The notes under the pieces were generated by a model that was given only the letters and a program-made list of their open reading frames with translations, searched no databases and was not told where the DNA came from. DNA of 51,529 nucleotides. It comes from Pseudomonadota bacterium (GTDB lineage Bacteria; Pseudomonadota; Alphaproteobacteria; Rhizobiales; Rhizobiaceae). Below, piece after piece: positions 16,166-25,173 of the stretch. Both the position numbers and the translations under genes were made by a program. The DNA lies in NCBI GenBank assembly GCA_023419535.1, contig JAEZXX010000056.1, positions 1 to 51,529 on the forward strand, given 5' to 3'. The stretch's first letter is position 1; each line of letters begins with the position of its first letter.

Positions 16166-16831
16166 ATGACCATCCTCGACCGCATCTTCGGCAAGTCCGA
16201 GATGGTGTCCGCCTCCGATGCGCTGCCCGGCCGGCACAGCCCGCTCCCGACGGCGAGCGAGCATTTCGTCAACGGCGCATCGCTCAAGGCGCCGTTCCCG
16301 CAAGGGTCCGAGACCGCGATCTTCGGCGCCGGCTGCTTCTGGGGCGTGGAGCGCAAGTTCTGGCAGCGCGACGGCGTTCTGTCCACGGCGGTCGGCTATG
16401 CCGGCGGCCACACGCCGAACCCGACCTACGAGGAGGTCTGCTCCGGCCGCACCGGGCACAACGAGGTCGTGCTCGTCGTCTTCGACCCGGAGCGCGTGAC
16501 CTACGACGAGCTTCTGAAGCTGTTCTTCGAGGCGCACGATCCGACGCAGGGCATGCGCCAGGGCAACGACGTCGGCACGCAGTACCGCTCGGGAATCTAC
16601 GTGAACTCGGCCGGGCAGCGGCAGGCGGCGGAGGCGGCGAAGGCCGTCTACCAGGACGCGCTGGCCGAGGCCGGGCATCGCGGCACGATCACCACCGAGA
16701 TCGTCGACGCGCCGGAATTCTACTACGCCGAGGACTACCACCAGCAGTATCTCGCCAAGAATCCGCGCGGCTATTGCGGCATCGGCGGCACGGGCGTCTC
16801 CTGCCCGATCGGGACCGGCGTCGCGGCCTGA
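16166..16831 (+). CDS. msrA: Peptide-methionine (S)-S-oxide reductase MsrA
   Basis: 221 residues. It repairs methionine-S-sulfoxide in proteins and free methionine using thioredoxin. The catalytic motif GCFWG has Cys57, preceded by AIFGAG and followed by GYAGGHTPNPTYEEVCSGRTGHNE, all diagnostic. The C-terminal RGYCGIGGTGVSC supplies candidate resolving cysteines. The N-terminal extension of about 45 residues before the MsrA domain is common in proteobacteria. A GGGAAGAAG ribosome-binding stretch precedes the ATG. A paired hairpin at 16846-16881 likely ends the transcript. Confidence 0.96.
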   Translation: MTILDRIFGKSEMVSASDALPGRHSPLPTASEHFVNGASLKAPFPQGSETAIFGAGCFWGVERKFWQRDGVLSTAVGYAGGHTPNPTYEEVCSGRTGHNEVVLVVFDPERVTYDELLKLFFEAHDPTQGMRQGNDVGTQYRSGIYVNSAGQRQAAEAAKAVYQDALAEAGHRGTITTEIVDAPEFYYAEDYHQQYLAKNPRGYCGIGGTGVSCPIGTGVAA

Positions 16832-16845
16832 CGCGGATGCGGGGG

Positions 16846-16881
16846 CGGGCGGTCGTCGGACCGCCCGGTCGCGCTCGACCG
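16846..16881 (+). terminator. Double hairpin after msrA
   Basis: First hairpin: CGGGCGGTC and GACCGCCCG (16846-16854, 16859-16867), a perfect 9-bp stem with loop GTCG. Second: CGGTCG and CGACCG (16866-16871, 16876-16881), sharing two bases. It begins 15 bases after the msrA stop. There is no strong T-run, as is usual at this GC content. The remaining gap to 17024 shows nothing else clear. Confidence 0.6.
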
Positions 16882-17024
16882 TCGGGCCTGTTGAATCTTG
16901 GTGCATCGGCCGGAAAGCCGTGGCAGTTTCGGACGTTGGGTGCCGGGCGGGCGCGCCTCGCACCGACCGCTGCCGCCTTTCGCGCCAATCATGCGCCTCG
17001 ATCAACAGGGAAACGATCCGCCCC

Positions 17025-18020
17025 ATGAAGATGCTCCTCGCCGGCCTTGCGGCCGCAACGCTCCTCTCCGGCACCGCCGGCGCCTTCGCCGAGATCAATC
17101 CGGCGATCGTCTACGACCGGGGCGGGCGCACCGACCGCTCCTTCAACGAGGCGGCCTATGTGGGCGCGCAGCGCTACCAGGAGGAGACGGGCACCGAGTT
17201 CCGCGACTTCGAGATCCAGGACGACGCCCAGCGCGAGCAGGCGCTGCGCCGCTTCGCGCGCGACGGACATTCGCCCATCATCGCCATCGGCTTCGGCCAT
17301 CAGGCGGCGCTCGAGGCGGTCGCGCCCGAGTTCCCCGACATCGATTTCGCCATCGTCGATTCCGTCGTCGACCTGCCGAACGTGCGCTCGATCCTCTTCA
17401 AGGAGGAGGAGGGCTCCTACCTCGTCGGCCTGCTCGCGGCGATGAAGTCGGAGAGCGGCACGGTCGGCTTCGTCGGCGGCATGGACGTTCCGCTGATCCG
17501 CAAGTTCGCCTGCGGCTATAAGGGCGGCGTGCTCGCGACGCGCGAGGACGCGACCGTCATCGAGAACATGACTGGCACGACGGGTGCGGCCTGGAACGAC
17601 CCGGTGCGCGGCGGCGAGCTCGCCCGCTCGCAGATCGACCAGGGCGCGGACGTCATCTTCCACGCCGCCGGCGGCACGGGCATCGGGGTCCTGCAGACGG
17701 CGGCGGACGCCGGCATCTACGGCATCGGTGTCGATTCCAACCAGAACGCCCTGCATCCGGGCAATGTCCTGACCTCGATGGTCAAGCGCGTCGACAACGC
17801 CGTGGTGACGGCGCTGACGGACGCGGCCAACGACCAGTGGACGGCCGGCGTCGTCACCTACGGCCTTGCCGACGACGGCATCGCCTATGCGGTGGACGAG
17901 AACAACGAGGCGCTCCTGACGCCCGAGATGGTCGCCGCCGCCGAAGAGGCGAAGGCCGCCATCATCGCCGGCGAGATCGAGGTCCACGACTTCATGTCCG
18001 ACTCGGCCTGCCCGTACTGA
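17025..18020 (+). CDS. BMP-family nucleoside ABC transporter substrate-binding protein
   Basis: 331 residues with a Sec signal peptide (about 1-22, cleavage near AFAEI). It belongs to the Bmp/Med/PnrA family of periplasmic nucleoside-binding proteins: IVYDRGGRTDRSFNEAAYVGAQ, IAIGFGHQAALEAVAPEFPD, ILFKEEEGSYLVGLLAAMKS, GFVGGMDVPLIRKFACGYKGGV and GIGVDSNQN are typical. It lacks a lipobox. The matching ATPase and permeases start at 19526, separated by three unrelated genes, and are followed by nucleoside-degrading enzymes, which supports nucleosides as ligand. A strong hairpin follows the stop at 18027. Confidence 0.93.
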   Translation: MKMLLAGLAAATLLSGTAGAFAEINPAIVYDRGGRTDRSFNEAAYVGAQRYQEETGTEFRDFEIQDDAQREQALRRFARDGHSPIIAIGFGHQAALEAVAPEFPDIDFAIVDSVVDLPNVRSILFKEEEGSYLVGLLAAMKSESGTVGFVGGMDVPLIRKFACGYKGGVLATREDATVIENMTGTTGAAWNDPVRGGELARSQIDQGADVIFHAAGGTGIGVLQTAADAGIYGIGVDSNQNALHPGNVLTSMVKRVDNAVVTALTDAANDQWTAGVVTYGLADDGIAYAVDENNEALLTPEMVAAAEEAKAAIIAGEIEVHDFMSDSACPY

Positions 18021-18026
18021 TTCAGC

Positions 18027-18053
18027 GAGGGGCGGCCTTCACGGCCGCTCCTC
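18027..18053 (+). terminator. Hairpin terminator after the Bmp-type binding protein gene
   Basis: GAGGGGCGGCC (18027-18037) pairs with GGCCGCTCCTC (18043-18053) over 11 positions, including one G-T pair, with a 5-base loop. It starts 6 bases after the stop codon. There is no T-run. It would isolate the binding-protein transcript from the downstream PaiB gene. Confidence 0.6.
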
Positions 18054-18089
18054 TGACGGGACCATCGCCGAAAGAACCATCGCCTTTCC

Positions 18090-18722
18090 ATGTACACGCC
18101 GCCCGCCTTCCGCGAGGACGATCCGAAGATCCTTCGCGCCATGATCCGCGAGACGGGGCTGGCGACCTTCGTCACCGCCACGGCCGACGGCCTGATGGCG
18201 ACGCCTCTGCCGCTCTTTCTCGACGAGGCCGAGGGCGACAACGGCGTCCTCTACGGCCATCTCGCCAAGGCCAACCCGCAATGGCGCGTGGCGCCCACGC
18301 ATGAGGCGCTGGCGATCTTCGCGGGGCCGGACGCCTACGTCACCCCCTCCTGGTACGCCTCCAAGGCCGAGCACGGGAAGGTCGTGCCGACCTGGAACTA
18401 CGCCGCCGTCCACGCCTACGGCGTGCCGGAATTCTTCGAGGACGAGGCGCGGCTGCACGCGGTGGTCTCGCGCCTGACCGATCTCCACGAGGCGCCGCGG
18501 GAAACGGCCTGGGCGGTCGGCGACGCGCCTCCGGCCTTCGTGGCATCGCAGCTCAAGGGCATCGTCGGCCTTCGCCTGCCGATCGCGCGGATCGAGGGAA
18601 AGCGAAAGGCCAGCCAGAACCGGCCGGCGGCGGACCGCGACGGCGTCGCCCAAGGCCTGTCGGAAAGCGCCCGCGAGGCCGACCGCCGGATGGGAGCGAT
18701 GGTGCCGACCGATCCGCGCTGA
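18090..18722 (+). CDS. PaiB-like FMN-binding negative transcriptional regulator
   Basis: 210 residues. It matches the PaiB family: starts MYTPPAFREDD, then FVTATADGLMATPLPLFLDE, GHLAKANPQW, the AIFAGPDAYVTPSWYASK stretch, and VVPTWNYAAVHAYG. Bacillus PaiB is linked to control of sporulation and degradative enzymes, and the fold is a split-barrel flavin-binding domain. The function in alphaproteobacteria is uncharacterised, and enzymatic roles are equally possible. It sits alone between the Bmp gene terminator and the convergent slyX. Confidence 0.93.
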   Translation: MYTPPAFREDDPKILRAMIRETGLATFVTATADGLMATPLPLFLDEAEGDNGVLYGHLAKANPQWRVAPTHEALAIFAGPDAYVTPSWYASKAEHGKVVPTWNYAAVHAYGVPEFFEDEARLHAVVSRLTDLHEAPRETAWAVGDAPPAFVASQLKGIVGLRLPIARIEGKRKASQNRPAADRDGVAQGLSESAREADRRMGAMVPTDPR

Positions 18723-18725
18723 CCG

Positions 18726-18932
18726 TCAGTAGTGCGGCGGCCGGGTGATCTCGGGCCGGGGCGTCGCGACCTCCTCCAGCGACAGGAACCGCTGCGCCAG
18801 CTCGCGCAAGGTCTTCTCCAGCCGGTCGATCGTCTCGCCCTGTCGGCGCACCTCGTCGGACAGCTCCTCGATGGCGAGGCCCTGATGGGCAGTCAGCTCC
18901 TGCAGCGCCAGGATCGCGGGATCGGCGCTCAT
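18726..18932 (-). CDS. slyX: SlyX family protein
   Basis: 68 residues, mostly one heptad-patterned helix (LALQELTAHQGLAIEELSDE, then RRQGETIDRLEKTLREL) ending in the family's hallmark PPHY tail. SlyX is a small coiled-coil protein of unknown molecular role. Its start ATG overlaps the stop of the upstream thioesterase gene by four bases (ATGA, 18929-18932), so translation is probably coupled. Confidence 0.92.
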   Translation of the reverse strand: MSADPAILALQELTAHQGLAIEELSDEVRRQGETIDRLEKTLRELAQRFLSLEEVATPRPEITRPPHY

Positions 18933-19363
18933 GCCAGGATCTCCGACAGGATGGCGCGGGCCTCCCCGTCGAGCGGCTTCGGCCGCCGGGTCGCAGGATC
19001 GATGTGGACGTGGACGAAGATCCCTTCCGCCGAGGTCTCGTCCTCGTCGTTGCGGAAGACGCCGATCTCGTAGGAGACCGAGGAGGAGCCGAGTCTGGCG
19101 ATCCGCAGGCCGACCTCGATCCGGTCAGGGAAGCGGACCTCCGCCAGATAGCGGCAGCCGGTCTCGGCCACGAAGAACAGCCGGCTGCCGTCGGCCGGCA
19201 GGCGCGAGCCGAACAGCCAGCTCGTCACGGCCGTGTCGAAGTAGGAGTAGTAGGCTGCGTTGTTCAGGTGCCCGAACATGTCGTTGTCCGACCAGCGCGC
19301 GGTGATGGGCACGAGGGCGCGATAGTCGGAGCGGCGCTGCCGCCGCGGCCTGGCCTCGGACAT
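18929..19363 (-). CDS. Acyl-CoA thioesterase (4HBT hot-dog family)
   Basis: 144 residues. A single hot-dog domain carries the active-site segment ITARWSDNDMFGHLNNAAYY (about 18-37), in which the Asp is the usual catalytic residue, followed by FFVAETGCRYLAEVRFPD. It resembles YbgC/FadM-type thioesterases acting on acyl-CoA; the chain-length preference is unknown. The start at 19363 (MSEARPR) follows a GAAGGAGA ribosome-binding stretch. The long reverse frame continuing upstream to 20857 is antisense to the transporter ATPase gene and not coding. Confidence 0.9.
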   Translation of the reverse strand: MSEARPRRQRRSDYRALVPITARWSDNDMFGHLNNAAYYSYFDTAVTSWLFGSRLPADGSRLFFVAETGCRYLAEVRFPDRIEVGLRIARLGSSSVSYEIGVFRNDEDETSAEGIFVHVHIDPATRRPKPLDGEARAILSEILA

Positions 19364-19525
19364 GTCGGTCTCCTTCGATGCGACGTTTACGTGCTCGTCA
19401 GTTGACAGGATGGGCCCGCACGCGCAACGGCTTATCGCGACACGCAGGCGGGCAAGTCCAGTCTGGCCCTTTCCCCTCCGTCCCTCTACTTTCCCTCGAA
19501 CGTCCCGAAGGTCCGGCAGGAGCGC

Positions 19526-21052
19526 ATGGCGGCAGCGATCGAGCTCATCGGCATCGACAAGAGCTTCGGCGCGGTCCGCGCCAACCGCGACATCCACCTG
19601 ACCGTGGAGAAGGGGACGATCCACGGCATCGTCGGAGAGAACGGCGCCGGCAAGTCGACGCTGATGTCGATCCTTTACGGCTTCTACCAGGCCGACCGCG
19701 GCGAGATCCGCGTGGCCGGCAAGCCGGTCGCGATCCACGACCCTAACGCGGCGATCGCCGCGGGCATCGGCATGGTCCACCAGCATTTCATGTTGGTGGA
19801 GAACTTCACCGTCGTCGAGAACGTCATGCTGGGGGCCGAGCAGTCGGCCTTCCTGCGCTCGGGCATCGCGCGGGTGCGCGGGCAGCTGCGCGAGCTCGCC
19901 GCCGAGCACGGGCTGACCATCGATCCGGACGCCGTCGTCGGCGAACTCCCGGTGGGGCTCCAGCAGCGCGTGGAGATCATCAAGGCGCTCTACCGCGGCG
20001 CCGAGATCCTGATCCTCGACGAGCCGACGGGCGTCCTGACGCCGGCCGAGGCGGACCAGCTCTTCGGCGTCCTCAAGGCGCTGCGCGACGAGGGCAAGAC
20101 GGTCGTGCTCATCACCCACAAGCTGCGCGAGATCATGGCCGTGACGGACGCGGTCTCGGTCATGCGCCGCGGCGAGATCGTGGCGACGCGCAAGACCGCC
20201 GAGACGAGCGTCGGCGAACTCGCCGAACTGATGGTCGGGCGGCGCGTGCTCCTGCGCGTCGACAAGGGCGAGGGCCGGCCGGGCGAGGTCAAGCTCGACG
20301 TGAGGAACCTGACCGTCGAGGACGGGCGCGGCGTGACGATGACCAAGGACGTCTCGTTCCAGGTCCGCGCCGGCGAGATCGTCGGCATCGCCGGGGTTGC
20401 CGGCAACGGCCAGTCCGAGCTTCTGGAAGCGCTGTCGGGCATCCGCCGAGCCAAGTCGGGTGCCGTCGTCCTGAACGGAACCTCGCTCGACCCTGCAGCC
20501 GAGCGCGACCCCTCGATGCTGCGCGCCATGGGCCTCGCCCACGTGCCGGAGGACCGGCACCACATGGGCCTTGTCCTCGCCTTCACCGAGGCAGAGAACG
20601 CCATCCTCGGCTACCACAACGAGCCCCGCTTCTCGCGCGGACCCCTGCTCGACACCGGCGAGATCCGGCGCGAGGCCGAGGAGAAGATCGCCGCCTACGA
20701 CATCCGCCCGCCTTCGCCGGACCTGAAGACCGCGAACTTCTCGGGCGGCAACCAGCAGAAGATCGTGCTGGCGCGCGAGATGGAGCGCGACCCGGACGTG
20801 CTTCTCATCGGCCAGCCGACGCGCGGCGTCGATGTCGGCGCCATCGAATTCATCCACCGCCGCATCGTCGAGATGCGCGACGCCGGCAAGGCGATCCTTC
20901 TGGTCTCGGTCGAGCTCGACGAGATCCGGGCGCTGTCGGACCGCATCCTCGTGATGTTCGACGGGCGCATCGTCGGCGAGCGCGGCCCCGACGCCGACGA
21001 GGGCGAACTCGGCCTCCTCATGGCCGGCGCAGAGGGGAGGGACGCGGCGTGA
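19526..21052 (+). CDS. Nucleoside ABC transporter ATP-binding protein (double NBD)
   Basis: 508 residues with two ABC domains in one chain. The N-terminal half has Walker A GENGAGKST, the HQHFMLVENFTV Q-loop and Walker B ILILDEPTGVLTP. The C-terminal half has a degenerate P-loop, GVAGNGQSELLEAL, but an intact signature SGGNQQKIVLARE and LLIGQPTRGVDVGA. This is the RbsA/NupA/PnrC class used by Bmp-type importers. The gap from the divergent thioesterase gene (19364-19525) must hold promoters for both; I find no confident boxes. It starts the nucleoside-catabolism operon running to deoA. Confidence 0.94.
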   Translation: MAAAIELIGIDKSFGAVRANRDIHLTVEKGTIHGIVGENGAGKSTLMSILYGFYQADRGEIRVAGKPVAIHDPNAAIAAGIGMVHQHFMLVENFTVVENVMLGAEQSAFLRSGIARVRGQLRELAAEHGLTIDPDAVVGELPVGLQQRVEIIKALYRGAEILILDEPTGVLTPAEADQLFGVLKALRDEGKTVVLITHKLREIMAVTDAVSVMRRGEIVATRKTAETSVGELAELMVGRRVLLRVDKGEGRPGEVKLDVRNLTVEDGRGVTMTKDVSFQVRAGEIVGIAGVAGNGQSELLEALSGIRRAKSGAVVLNGTSLDPAAERDPSMLRAMGLAHVPEDRHHMGLVLAFTEAENAILGYHNEPRFSRGPLLDTGEIRREAEEKIAAYDIRPPSPDLKTANFSGGNQQKIVLAREMERDPDVLLIGQPTRGVDVGAIEFIHRRIVEMRDAGKAILLVSVELDEIRALSDRILVMFDGRIVGERGPDADEGELGLLMAGAEGRDAA

Positions 21053-21086
21053 ACACCGAGCGAGCCCGTCGATACGAGTTGCCTCT

Positions 21087-22223
21087 ATGAGCCGTCCCTA
21101 CGCCAAGCTGCCCGGCTGGATCGACCACGGGGTGATCCCGCTCGTGAACGTTGCGGTGGCCTTCCTCGTCGCCGGGCTCGTGGTGCTGGCGGTCGGCGAA
21201 AGCCCGATCGAGGCGGCGCGGCTGATGCTGCGCGGGGCCTTCGGCTACGGCGAGGGCCTCGGCTTCACGCTCTACTACACGACGAGCTTCATCTTCACCG
21301 GGCTCGCGGTCGCCGTCGCCTTCCATGGCGGGCTCTTCAACATCGGCGGGGAAGGGCAGGCCTATCTCGGGGGCTTGGGCGTCGCGCTGGTGGCGCTGAA
21401 CCTCGACGGCACCTTCCCCTGGTGGATCAACCTGCCGCTCGCGGTGCTGGCCTCGGCCGCCTTCGGCGCCGCCTGGGCCTTCATCCCGGCGATCCTCCAG
21501 GCCAAGCGCGGCAGCCACGTCGTCATCACGACGATCATGTTCAACTTCATCGCCACCGCGCTGATGGTGTATCTCATCGTCAACGTGCTGCGCCCCGCGC
21601 AAACCATGCAGCCGGAGACGCGGCGCTTCCTGGAAGGCGGGCAGCTGCCCAAGCTCGGGCCCCTCTTCGAATGGTTCGGCGCCTCCATGGGCGGCGCGCC
21701 GCTGAACGTCTCCTTCTTCGTCGCGCTTCTCGCCGCCTTCCTCGTCTGGGTGCTGATCTGGCGCACGCGCCTCGGCTACGAGATCCGAACGCTCGGCTTC
21801 TCGCCGTCCGCCGCGCGCTATGCCGGCATGCGGCAGGTGAAGCTCGTGGTCATCATCATGCTGATCTCGGGCGGCCTCGCCGGCATGATGGCGCTGAACC
21901 CGGTGATGGGCGACCAGTACCGCCTGCAGATCGACTTTCCCGCCGGCGCCGGCTTCGTCGGCATCGCGGTGGCGCTGATGGGGCGCGGCCATCCGGCCGG
22001 GATCGTGCCGGCCGCGCTCCTCTTCGGCGTCCTCTACCAGGGCGGGGCGGAGCTCGCCTTCGACATGCCGCAGATCTCGCGCGACATGATCGTCATCATC
22101 CAGGGCCTCGTGATCCTCTTCGCCGGCGCGCTGGAGAACATGTTCCGGCCGGGCATCGGCGCGGCCTTCCAGGCGGTGCGCTTTCGCGATCCCCAGGCCG
22201 GCGGGGTGGAGACCAAGAGCTGA
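21087..22223 (+). CDS. Nucleoside ABC transporter permease 1 (NupP/BmpC-like)
   Basis: 378 residues with multiple hydrophobic segments. The family pattern FNIGGEGQAYLGGLGVALVA (about 85-104) and the HPAGIVPAALLFGVLYQGG segment near the C-terminus are typical of BPD_transp_2 permeases of nucleoside importers. The stop overlaps the start of the second permease by one base (TGATG at 22221-22225), indicating coupled translation. Partners are the upstream ATPase and the Bmp protein encoded at 17025-18020. Confidence 0.94.
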   Translation: MSRPYAKLPGWIDHGVIPLVNVAVAFLVAGLVVLAVGESPIEAARLMLRGAFGYGEGLGFTLYYTTSFIFTGLAVAVAFHGGLFNIGGEGQAYLGGLGVALVALNLDGTFPWWINLPLAVLASAAFGAAWAFIPAILQAKRGSHVVITTIMFNFIATALMVYLIVNVLRPAQTMQPETRRFLEGGQLPKLGPLFEWFGASMGGAPLNVSFFVALLAAFLVWVLIWRTRLGYEIRTLGFSPSAARYAGMRQVKLVVIIMLISGGLAGMMALNPVMGDQYRLQIDFPAGAGFVGIAVALMGRGHPAGIVPAALLFGVLYQGGAELAFDMPQISRDMIVIIQGLVILFAGALENMFRPGIGAAFQAVRFRDPQAGGVETKS

Positions 22224-23188
22224 TGGACGCGGTCTTCCTCAATCTTCTGGATTCGACGATCCGGCTTTCGGTGCCGCTGCTGCTCGCGGCGCTCGCGGGG
22301 CTCTATTCGGAGCGCGCCGGCGTCTTCGACATCTCGCTGGAAGGCAAGATGCTGATCGCGGCCTTCGCCAGCGCCACCGCCGCAGCGGTCACCGGCTCGG
22401 CGCTCTACGGGCTTCTCGCGGGGCTTTGCGCGGCGGTTCTCTTCGCGCTCGTCCACGGTCTCGCCTCAATCACCTATCGCGGCAACCAGATCGTCTCGGG
22501 CGTCGCCATCAACTTCATCGCCGCAGGCCTGACGATCATCCTCGGCGGCGCGTGGTTCGAGCAGGGCGGGCGCACCCCGCCGCTCACCGCCGACCAGCGC
22601 TTCTCCGACATCGCGCTGCCCTTCGCCGATCAGGTCGCCCCGGTGCCGGTCCTCGGGCCGCTCTATTCGAACGTGATCTCCGGGCAGAGCCTTCTGGTCT
22701 ATCTCGCCTTCGCCATGGTGCCGATCTCCTGGTGGGTGCTGTTCCGCACCCGCTTCGGCCTGCGGCTGCGGGCCGTCGGCGAGAACCCGGCGGCGGTCGA
22801 CACGGCCGGCATCTCGGTGATGGTCCTGCGCTACCGAGCCGTGATCATCTGCGGGCTGCTGACGGGTGCCGCCGGCACCTACATCGCGCTCGTCCAGGCC
22901 GCCGGCTTCAACCGCGACATGACGGCGGGGCGCGGCTTCATCGCGCTCGCCGCGCTCATCTTCGCCAAGTGGAAGCCCGTGCCGGTGATGTTCGCCTGCC
23001 TTCTCTTCGGCTTCCTCGACGCCTTCGCGATCCGGGCGCAGAACATGACCTTCCCGCTGATCGGTCAGGTGCCGCCGCAGGCGATCCAGGCGCTGCCCTA
23101 CATCCTGACGGTCGTGCTTCTGGCCGGCTTCATCGGCCGGGCCGTTCCCCCCAAGGCCGGCGGCGTGCCATACGTGAAGGAACGTTAG
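22223..23188 (+). CDS. Nucleoside ABC transporter permease 2 (NupQ/BmpD-like)
   Basis: 321 residues, BPD_transp_2 family. Typical elements are GLYSERAGVFDISLEGKMLI near the N-terminus, NQIVSGVAINFIAAGLTII, FRTRFGLRLRAVGENPAA and ITAARGFIALAA-like MTAGRGFIALAALIF. Hydrophobic helices alternate through the length. It forms a heterodimer with permease 1. It is followed after 28 bases by cytidine deaminase, which ties transport to nucleoside breakdown. Confidence 0.94.
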   Translation: MDAVFLNLLDSTIRLSVPLLLAALAGLYSERAGVFDISLEGKMLIAAFASATAAAVTGSALYGLLAGLCAAVLFALVHGLASITYRGNQIVSGVAINFIAAGLTIILGGAWFEQGGRTPPLTADQRFSDIALPFADQVAPVPVLGPLYSNVISGQSLLVYLAFAMVPISWWVLFRTRFGLRLRAVGENPAAVDTAGISVMVLRYRAVIICGLLTGAAGTYIALVQAAGFNRDMTAGRGFIALAALIFAKWKPVPVMFACLLFGFLDAFAIRAQNMTFPLIGQVPPQAIQALPYILTVVLLAGFIGRAVPPKAGGVPYVKER

Positions 23189-23216
23189 CCTCCTTCGGGG
23201 ACTTCACTCCGGTACC

Positions 23217-23612
23217 ATGTCAGACGACCTCTTCCACCTCGCCCGGCGCGCGATGGCCAAATGCCATGCGCCCTATTCGAACTTCCCCGTCGGGGCCTCG
23301 ATCCGCACGGCGGACGGCCGCCTGTATTCGGGCTGCAACATCGAGGTGGTGAGCTTCCCGGAAGGCTGGTGCGCCGAGACGACCGCGATCGCGCACATGG
23401 TGATGGACGGCGGCGGCAAGATCGCCGAGGTCGCGGTGGTCGCCTCGAAGCTGCGCGCCTGCTCGCCTTGCGGCGGCTGCCGCCAGCGCCTCGCCGAGTT
23501 CGGAACGGCCGAGACGCAGGTCCATCTCTGCGATGCCGAGGAGGGCGTCGTCGAGACCGTGTCGCTCGGCACGCTCCTGCCGCACGCCTTCCCCACGGAC
23601 GCCGTCTCGTGA
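23217..23612 (+). CDS. cdd: Cytidine deaminase
   Basis: 131 residues, the usual length of the tetrameric type. It converts cytidine and deoxycytidine to uridine forms. Zinc ligands and the catalytic residue are visible: Cys52-Ala-Glu54 (WCAETTA) and Pro-Cys85-x2-Cys88 (SPCGGCRQ). The N-terminal PYSNFPVGASIRTADG and SGCNIEVVSFPEG are standard. Its stop overlaps the next gene's GTG start (GTGA, 23609-23612). Confidence 0.96.
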   Translation: MSDDLFHLARRAMAKCHAPYSNFPVGASIRTADGRLYSGCNIEVVSFPEGWCAETTAIAHMVMDGGGKIAEVAVVASKLRACSPCGGCRQRLAEFGTAETQVHLCDAEEGVVETVSLGTLLPHAFPTDAVS

Positions 23613-24403
23613 CGACCGCCGTCTCCCACATCGCCGCGCGCATCGAAGGCTTGAAGCCCCGGATCGCGCTCGTCCTCGGCTCGGGGCTCGGCTCGCTCGT
23701 CTCCGAGGTCGAAGGCGCGATCCGCATCCCCTATGGCGAGATCCCGGACTTCCCGCAGAGCGCGGTGACGGGGCATGCCGGCGAACTCGTCGCCGGGCGC
23801 CTCGCCGGCGTCGAGGTTCTGATCCTGTCGGGCCGCATCCACTATTACGAGGCGGGCGATCCGGCGGCGATGCGCCCGGCGCTGGCGGTGCTCAAACGCC
23901 TCGGCGTCGAGATCCTGGTGCTGACGAACGCGGCCGGCTCGGTGAACCCCGGCATCGCCCCGGGCGAGGTGATGCTGATCGAGGACCACATCAATTTCTC
24001 GGGGCTGAACCCCTTGATCGGCGAGCGGTCCGAGGCTCGCTTCACCGGCATGACGACCGCCTACGACAAGGACCTGCGCAAGGCGATGATCGACGCGGCG
24101 CAGAGGATCGGCGTTCCCCTTCACGAGGGCGTCTACGTCTGGTTCTCCGGACCGTCCTTCGAGACGCCGGCCGAAATCCGCATGGCGCGCCGCCTCGGGG
24201 CCGACGCGGTCGGCATGTCGACCGTGCCCGAGACGATCCTGGCGCGCTTCCTCGGCCTTCGGGTCGTGGCCGCCTCAGTCGTCACCAATTTCGGGGCCGG
24301 GATGACCGGCGACGAACTCTCCCACGACGAGACCAAGGACGTGGCGCCGAGGGGCGGGGCGAAGCTCGCCCAGATCCTGAAAAGCGCCCTGCCGGAGTTC
24401 TGA
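23609..24403 (+). CDS. punA: Purine nucleoside phosphorylase (trimeric PunA type)
   Basis: 264 residues from a GTG start overlapping the cdd stop. It cleaves purine (deoxy)nucleosides with phosphate to base and (deoxy)ribose-1-phosphate. Motifs are VLGSGLGSL (phosphate site), GRIHYYE, LTNAAGSVNP, VWFSGPSFETPAEIRM and AVGMSTVPE, then VVTNFGAG. These are characteristic of the low-molecular-mass trimeric family rather than hexameric DeoD. The product sugars feed DeoB and DeoC encoded nearby. The GTG choice rests on the 4-base overlap; there is no other nearby start. Confidence 0.94.
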   Translation: MTTAVSHIAARIEGLKPRIALVLGSGLGSLVSEVEGAIRIPYGEIPDFPQSAVTGHAGELVAGRLAGVEVLILSGRIHYYEAGDPAAMRPALAVLKRLGVEILVLTNAAGSVNPGIAPGEVMLIEDHINFSGLNPLIGERSEARFTGMTTAYDKDLRKAMIDAAQRIGVPLHEGVYVWFSGPSFETPAEIRMARRLGADAVGMSTVPETILARFLGLRVVAASVVTNFGAGMTGDELSHDETKDVAPRGGAKLAQILKSALPEF

Positions 24404-24408
24404 ACGCC

Positions 24409-25173
24409 ATGAGCGAGACCGATTTCGCCCATGAGGCGCGGCACCTGATCGCCTGCCTCGACCTCACCAATCTCGACGACGGCTGCACGCAAGCGGACGT
24501 CGAGTCGCTGATCGAACGGGCCGAGACGCCGGAAGGGCCGGTCGCCGCCATCTGCATCTGGCCGCGCTTCGTCGCCCATGCCCAGCCGCGCCTGCCGCAA
24601 GGCATGAGGCTCGCGACCGTGGTCAACTTCCCCGAAGGCGGCGAGGACATCCTCGCCGTCCAGGACGAGGTGCGGCGGGCGCTCGACGACGGGGCGGACG
24701 AGATCGACTACGTCGTTGCCTGGCGCCGGATCGAGAACGACCCGGGCTACACGGCCGACCATGTCGCCAAGGTCCGCGAGGCGGCGGGGGGCGCGACGCT
24801 GAAGACGATCCTGGAGACCGGCGACCTCAAGGACCCGGCGCTGGTCGAGATGGCGGCGGTGGCGGCGCTGCGCGGCGGCGCCGACTTCCTCAAGACATCG
24901 ACGGGCAAGACCGGGACGGGTGCCTCGCTTCCGGCCGTGCGGATTCTCCTGCGCTCGATCCTGCAGCACGAAGGCCGCGCGGTCGGGCTGAAGCCGTCCG
25001 GGGGCATCAGGAGCTTCGAGGACGCGCGGGCCTATCGCGACCTCGCCGACGAGGTGATGGGCGAGGGCTGGGCGACGCCCTCCACCTTCCGCCTCGGCGC
25101 CTCCGGCGTCCTGTCGGATCTCATCGCCGTCGCCAAAGGCGAGCGGCGCGGGCAAGTGAAGGACCGCTATTGA
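24409..25173 (+). CDS. deoC: Deoxyribose-phosphate aldolase
   Basis: 254 residues. It splits 2-deoxyribose-5-phosphate to acetaldehyde and glyceraldehyde-3-phosphate. The Schiff-base lysine lies in ADFLKTSTGKTG, with the second conserved lysine in VGLKPSGGIRSFEDA; VNFPEGGEDILAV and DEIDYVVAWRR are also family-typical. It begins 5 bases after the phosphorylase stop and its own stop shares a base with the next ATG (TGATG at 25171-25175), so cdd-punA-deoC-deoA form a tightly coupled set. Confidence 0.96.
   Translation: MSETDFAHEARHLIACLDLTNLDDGCTQADVESLIERAETPEGPVAAICIWPRFVAHAQPRLPQGMRLATVVNFPEGGEDILAVQDEVRRALDDGADEIDYVVAWRRIENDPGYTADHVAKVREAAGGATLKTILETGDLKDPALVEMAAVAALRGGADFLKTSTGKTGTGASLPAVRILLRSILQHEGRAVGLKPSGGIRSFEDARAYRDLADEVMGEGWATPSTFRLGASGVLSDLIAVAKGERRGQVKDRY

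Noticed and set aside
19364..20857. Reverse frame fused to the thioesterase, 642 codons in total
   Set aside because: The upstream part is antisense to the transporter ATPase; only the last 144 codons form a hot-dog domain.
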